The notes beneath the pieces are model-generated. The model did not search any database. It was not told the DNA's origin and was given only the letters and a program-made list of their open reading frames with translations. A program made the translations under genes and the position numbers. Below, in pieces: positions 61,061 through 64,000 of a DNA stretch of 64,000 nt. Source of the DNA: Mortierella alpina (Eukaryota > Mortierellomycota > Mortierellomycetes > Mortierellales > Mortierellaceae); NCBI GenBank assembly GCA_029449245.1, contig JANATF010000012.1:248001-312000 (forward strand). The letters run 5' to 3'. Positions within the stretch are counted from its first letter, which is position 1. The number at the start of each line of letters is the position of its first letter.

Positions 61061-61544
61061 GTGGAATCGGGATGACGATGGAACAGCTGTTGAGTGTTGA
61101 GTGAGAGACACCTGTGTTGGATTACTCCAAGAGCCGTTTTCGAATCAGGGGCCTCTGGGCCAAGACAGCAATGTCGGGGCAGGGGTGCGGGGGCCGAAGC
61201 AAAGGGGCAGAGTGGGACGAGAAGCGGACGCGGGCGCGGATGGGATCTCATCAGAACAGGCGCCTTGGGACGCGGGCATCCGCAGTGACATGCGCAGCGA
61301 CACAGTGTTTGTGTGTCCGGGTCTTTTTTGGCGAAGGGACAAAATCAGGCACGCGCCGAAAAAGGCAAGAAATCTCTCGCACACTCAAGGACTCGCGTTC
61401 TCGATGCGAGGTATGGGCGACAGGGAGATTGGGAATCGATACTCTCTCTTTCCCCCTCATTGCTATCTCTTCCTGCCGTCCTCTCTACGGCCTGTTCGCT
61501 TTCCCCTTCGTCACGCTCAACCTTTGCTGCCGCAGATAGAAGAA
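61061..61544. other. Divergent promoter region, 484 bp
   Basis: Shared upstream space of the PP2C gene (minus) and the small Cys-rich protein gene (plus). No TATA box stands out. Confidence 0.6.
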
Positions 61545-62444
61545 ATGACCATGTCGCGCACTAATCGAACACTGAAGACACCACGAGTGTTACTCCTCCT
61601 CTCCATCCTCGCCTCAACTCTTGCAGCCTCCAGTGATGCAGTTTTTCCCACTAAGATCAGCGCATTCATGAGGCAGGCACTGTGCTCGAATCAGCTGGCG
61701 ATGTGTGCGGCTTCCTGCCAAAGCGAGATACAACTCAACACCTGGTGAGTTCCTAGTGTCTAGATGAGCGAGGACTGCCTTCATGGAGCAGTTCACGCTA
61801 CCTACGCTGACCCCAAATTATGACTCTGAACCATCCATATTATTCACGACAGTGATAGCGAGACGTTGGCCTGGACCTGTCTCTGCAATGAAGGTACTGT
61901 GAAAGCATTCAAGGACTGGCAGCTCCCTGTCCCATTCAAGCTGTGCAGTAGTGATCTCTGGACGTGTCTCCAATCATGCCCAAGTGCCGATGCGGAGCAG
62001 GCTGTAACAAACACTGATGACAATCTTCAGGGTGGACATCAGCAGTCTCGGATGGCCATGATGAACGAGGGAGGTGACAATGACTTGGATCAGGACGACT
62101 ACGATGCTTTGGAAGAAGTCAACCTCCTCAGACACAGGTCAAAACTGGACAGAGCCTCCTACAGTCGATTCGATGAGGATGGCGCACGAAGGAGCACACT
62201 CAACGCTATGAAGAAGCAGCTTCATATGCATCAGTGGGCTAAACAAAGGAACGAGATTCTTGCAGTCAGCAGAAAACAGACCGAGACCGACGATGAGTCG
62301 TTTAGGGAGCAGAGTACCGCGTTCAACATCGTCTCCCATCCCGCGATGCAAAGCGCCCCAACGTGTGCGTCTACATGTCTATCATCCTTTGCTTGTGGCA
62401 CGGAATCGGCACCAGAGTACATCTCGGCACCTAAGCAGATCTGA
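61545..62444 (+). CDS. Small Cys-rich secreted or surface protein (DUF7707-like)
   Basis: A 263-residue protein in two exons, 61545-61744 and 61853-62444. The intron splits the Cys codon of NTCDSETLAW. A signal peptide is clear: basic start, then VLLLLSILASTLAASSDA. The mature N-terminal ~90 residues hold nine cysteines in the order CSNQLAMCAASCQ, NTC, WTCLCNEG, KLC, WTC, QSC. This spacing resembles the short fungal extracellular DUF7707-type domain, though I cannot confirm it without a profile search. The rest is acidic and helical (DQDDYDALEEVNLLRHRSK). Three more Cys come near the C-terminus (PTCASTCLSSFACG). There is no clear GPI site, and the function is unknown. Confidence 0.78.
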
Positions 62445-62459
62445 TGCGACTTGATAAGG

Positions 62460-62771
62460 TTATCGTTGCACAGGATAACGAGAGAAAAAGTTGCCCTCAT
62501 CTAGGATTTGAAGAGTCCTCCGCGTTAGCTTTGTCAGACACTGAACAACTTTCTTAAAAGAAGACTCTGAATACAACAAAGTTGGTTCACCACCTCTACC
62601 CCTCCATCGGCTTGGACTATCGGTCCTTTCCTCAGATTGGATCAGCTGCTCCTGCATCTCTTGCATCTCTTGCATCTTTCGCATAACCACGGTAATTACT
62701 CCCACGACAGCGTAGCAGATGTTGTTGACAATGGTCATACAAAGAACCATTGGAACGATGCGGTTTTCCAT
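62460..62771 (-). CDS. Possible small single-pass membrane protein
   Basis: An ATG-started frame of 103 residues on the minus strand with a hydrophobic helix (MVLCMTIVNNICYAVVGVIT) followed by a Met/Gln/Glu coil (KMQEMQEMQEQL) and a basic tail. A good acceptor (poly-T then TATTGCAG) precedes it at about 62786, so it may instead be the last exon of a longer gene whose first exon I could not find. A minus-strand TATATATT lies near 63013. The call is uncertain. Confidence 0.3.
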   Translation of the reverse strand: MENRIVPMVLCMTIVNNICYAVVGVITVVMRKMQEMQEMQEQLIQSEERTDSPSRWRGRGGEPTLLYSESSFKKVVQCLTKLTRRTLQILDEGNFFSRYPVQR

Positions 62772-64000
62772 GAAATTGGAAGTCTGCAATACTCGATCTT
62801 AAAAAAAAAGAGCCATGTGAAAAGGACTACGACGATCATTGTATGCTCATTCATTGAAATTACCCCTGAGGCATATGCCTCTTGCCTATTCTATTCTATT
62901 CATGCCGGACCTCCATTCCGCCGATATGGACATTTAGATGAATGGAATCAAGGAGCATTCTCCTTCCCCTTTCGTTGCACGATCGATTAAGTTCTCGGTT
63001 TCGGTAGTAAAGAATATATAGCCTTGTGGGAACTAAGGGGAGGGGCAACAGGCATTGCTGGCGTTCAAGGTAAGGCCCAGGAGCGAAAAAGGGGCTGCGT
63101 GAGGGAGGATCCCGAACTCAATTGGTTGGGTCAACAAATTTTTTTTGATTGGCCAGCAACCGAGAGCGCGGTAGGGTTCGTGCGTCAGCGAGGGAAAATC
63201 TGGCATCAGCCATCCTCAAACTTTTGAGGCTCGGATTTGGCACACTCGGGCTATTAAACTGGCATGCGCAGTGGCCATACTCCCAGAGTACGGAGGGTAG
63301 AATCGTATGGAGTTGCAATAGTATGGGCAGAGGCGGATCCAACCCAAGGTACGCACGACTGGGTAAATAAATGTGGCCAGAAATGAGAAATAGGACGAAC
63401 CGAGCTGCACTTCCATGCACACAATGTAAGTACATATTCTTGCATGGCGTGTGGTATCTCGATGCAGCTGTGCCGCCTTTGTCGACTGGTCAGAAAAAAA
63501 AGTAAACAGACGCAGGTAGACATCATCAGCATCATCATCATCATCATCATCATCAACACAGAGAGGAACAATGGTATACGATGATAAAAATTGTGTGCGA
63601 AATGAAAACAAACAAAATGAGTATGTCTGCACAACAACGTTCATGTGGATGACCTGTCACCCTTCCATCCCCCTATTCCCCCGTCTTGCCAATATCTCTA
63701 TTCCTCCATCCTTCGTCGCTCCCCCTCCCTACCCAGTCTGAGCCATCCGCTCCCACCCCCAAGGCTCTCCTGCGTCATCTTTCCGTCGTGTTCTTCGACT
63801 GCTGCTGTTGTTGTTGTCTTGCTTGATATAGCCATTTCGCCTTTGTCTTGCCTCCGTTCCATAACACCAGGCAACACCTGCAGATTCAAGGTAGGACATT
63901 GGTCTCGAGAGAGACCAAACGGCGTTATCTGGACGAAAACCTGCCATTATACATTCCACACCATAGCATGGACAGCAGAGAGGGGGAAAATCGGGTGTCC
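62772..64000. other. Right-end region without a supported gene
   Basis: Contains a TCA/CAT microsatellite at about 63523-63555, several short chance frames and a C/T-rich stretch at 63660-63780 that could be the leader of a gene outside the window. No RNA gene was seen. Confidence 0.5.
63523..63555 (+). repeat. (CAT)n microsatellite
   Basis: About ten CAT/TCA units with one CAG interruption. It reads as poly-Asp in a minus-strand frame that I do not consider coding. Confidence 0.8.

Overview
The window is nuclear DNA of a filamentous fungus. It holds spliced genes with short GT-AG introns (about 50-450 nt), a fused GATase/CPSase/ATCase pyrimidine gene with a dead dihydroorotase-like segment, a CRIB/PAK kinase, OPT transporters, C/T-rich leaders and TATA boxes. 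The mix of genes (WGR-domain protein, UPF0014/FetB-like permease, tocopherol-cyclase-like protein, DOPA-dioxygenase-like protein) and the codon use suggest an early-diverging lineage such as Mortierellomycota. That placement is inference and was not tested by any search. I rebuilt exon structures by hand from splice signals and reading-frame phase. All joined models listed as confident keep frame from ATG to stop.

Layout. 1-16.2 kb is a head-to-tail block on the minus strand: the 5' part of a PIF1 helicase (its 3' end is outside the window), an IML2/TTC39-type protein, an intron-rich FetB/ALS3-like permease, a 1,235-residue unrecognised protein with a C-terminal membrane segment, and a Yra1/ALY-like RRM protein. 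16.2-21.9 kb is gene-poor and holds at most a faint retroelement trace. 21.9-31.5 kb holds two closely related OPT peptide transporter genes in the same direction. Between them lie a degenerate 28S rRNA fragment and a WGR-domain gene. 32-34 kb is an F-box/LRR gene (minus). 35.3-39.9 kb holds a DOPA-dioxygenase-like gene and a PhoD-like phosphatase gene (plus). 40.2-44.2 kb is a ten-exon PAK kinase (minus). 45.7-55.0 kb holds a tocopherol-cyclase-like gene and the URA2-type gene (plus). 55.2-61.1 kb holds an ALDH3-type aldehyde dehydrogenase and a PDP/Ptc5-type PP2C phosphatase (minus). 61.5-62.4 kb is a small Cys-rich secreted-type protein (plus). The last 1.5 kb is mostly non-coding.

The genes are mainly unrelated housekeeping and signalling genes, as is normal in fungi, and I see no biosynthetic cluster. 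The region with most signs of recent change is 21.9-31.5 kb, where transporter duplication, patchy sequence identity and an inserted or decayed rDNA piece with an exact 46-bp tandem duplication occur together.
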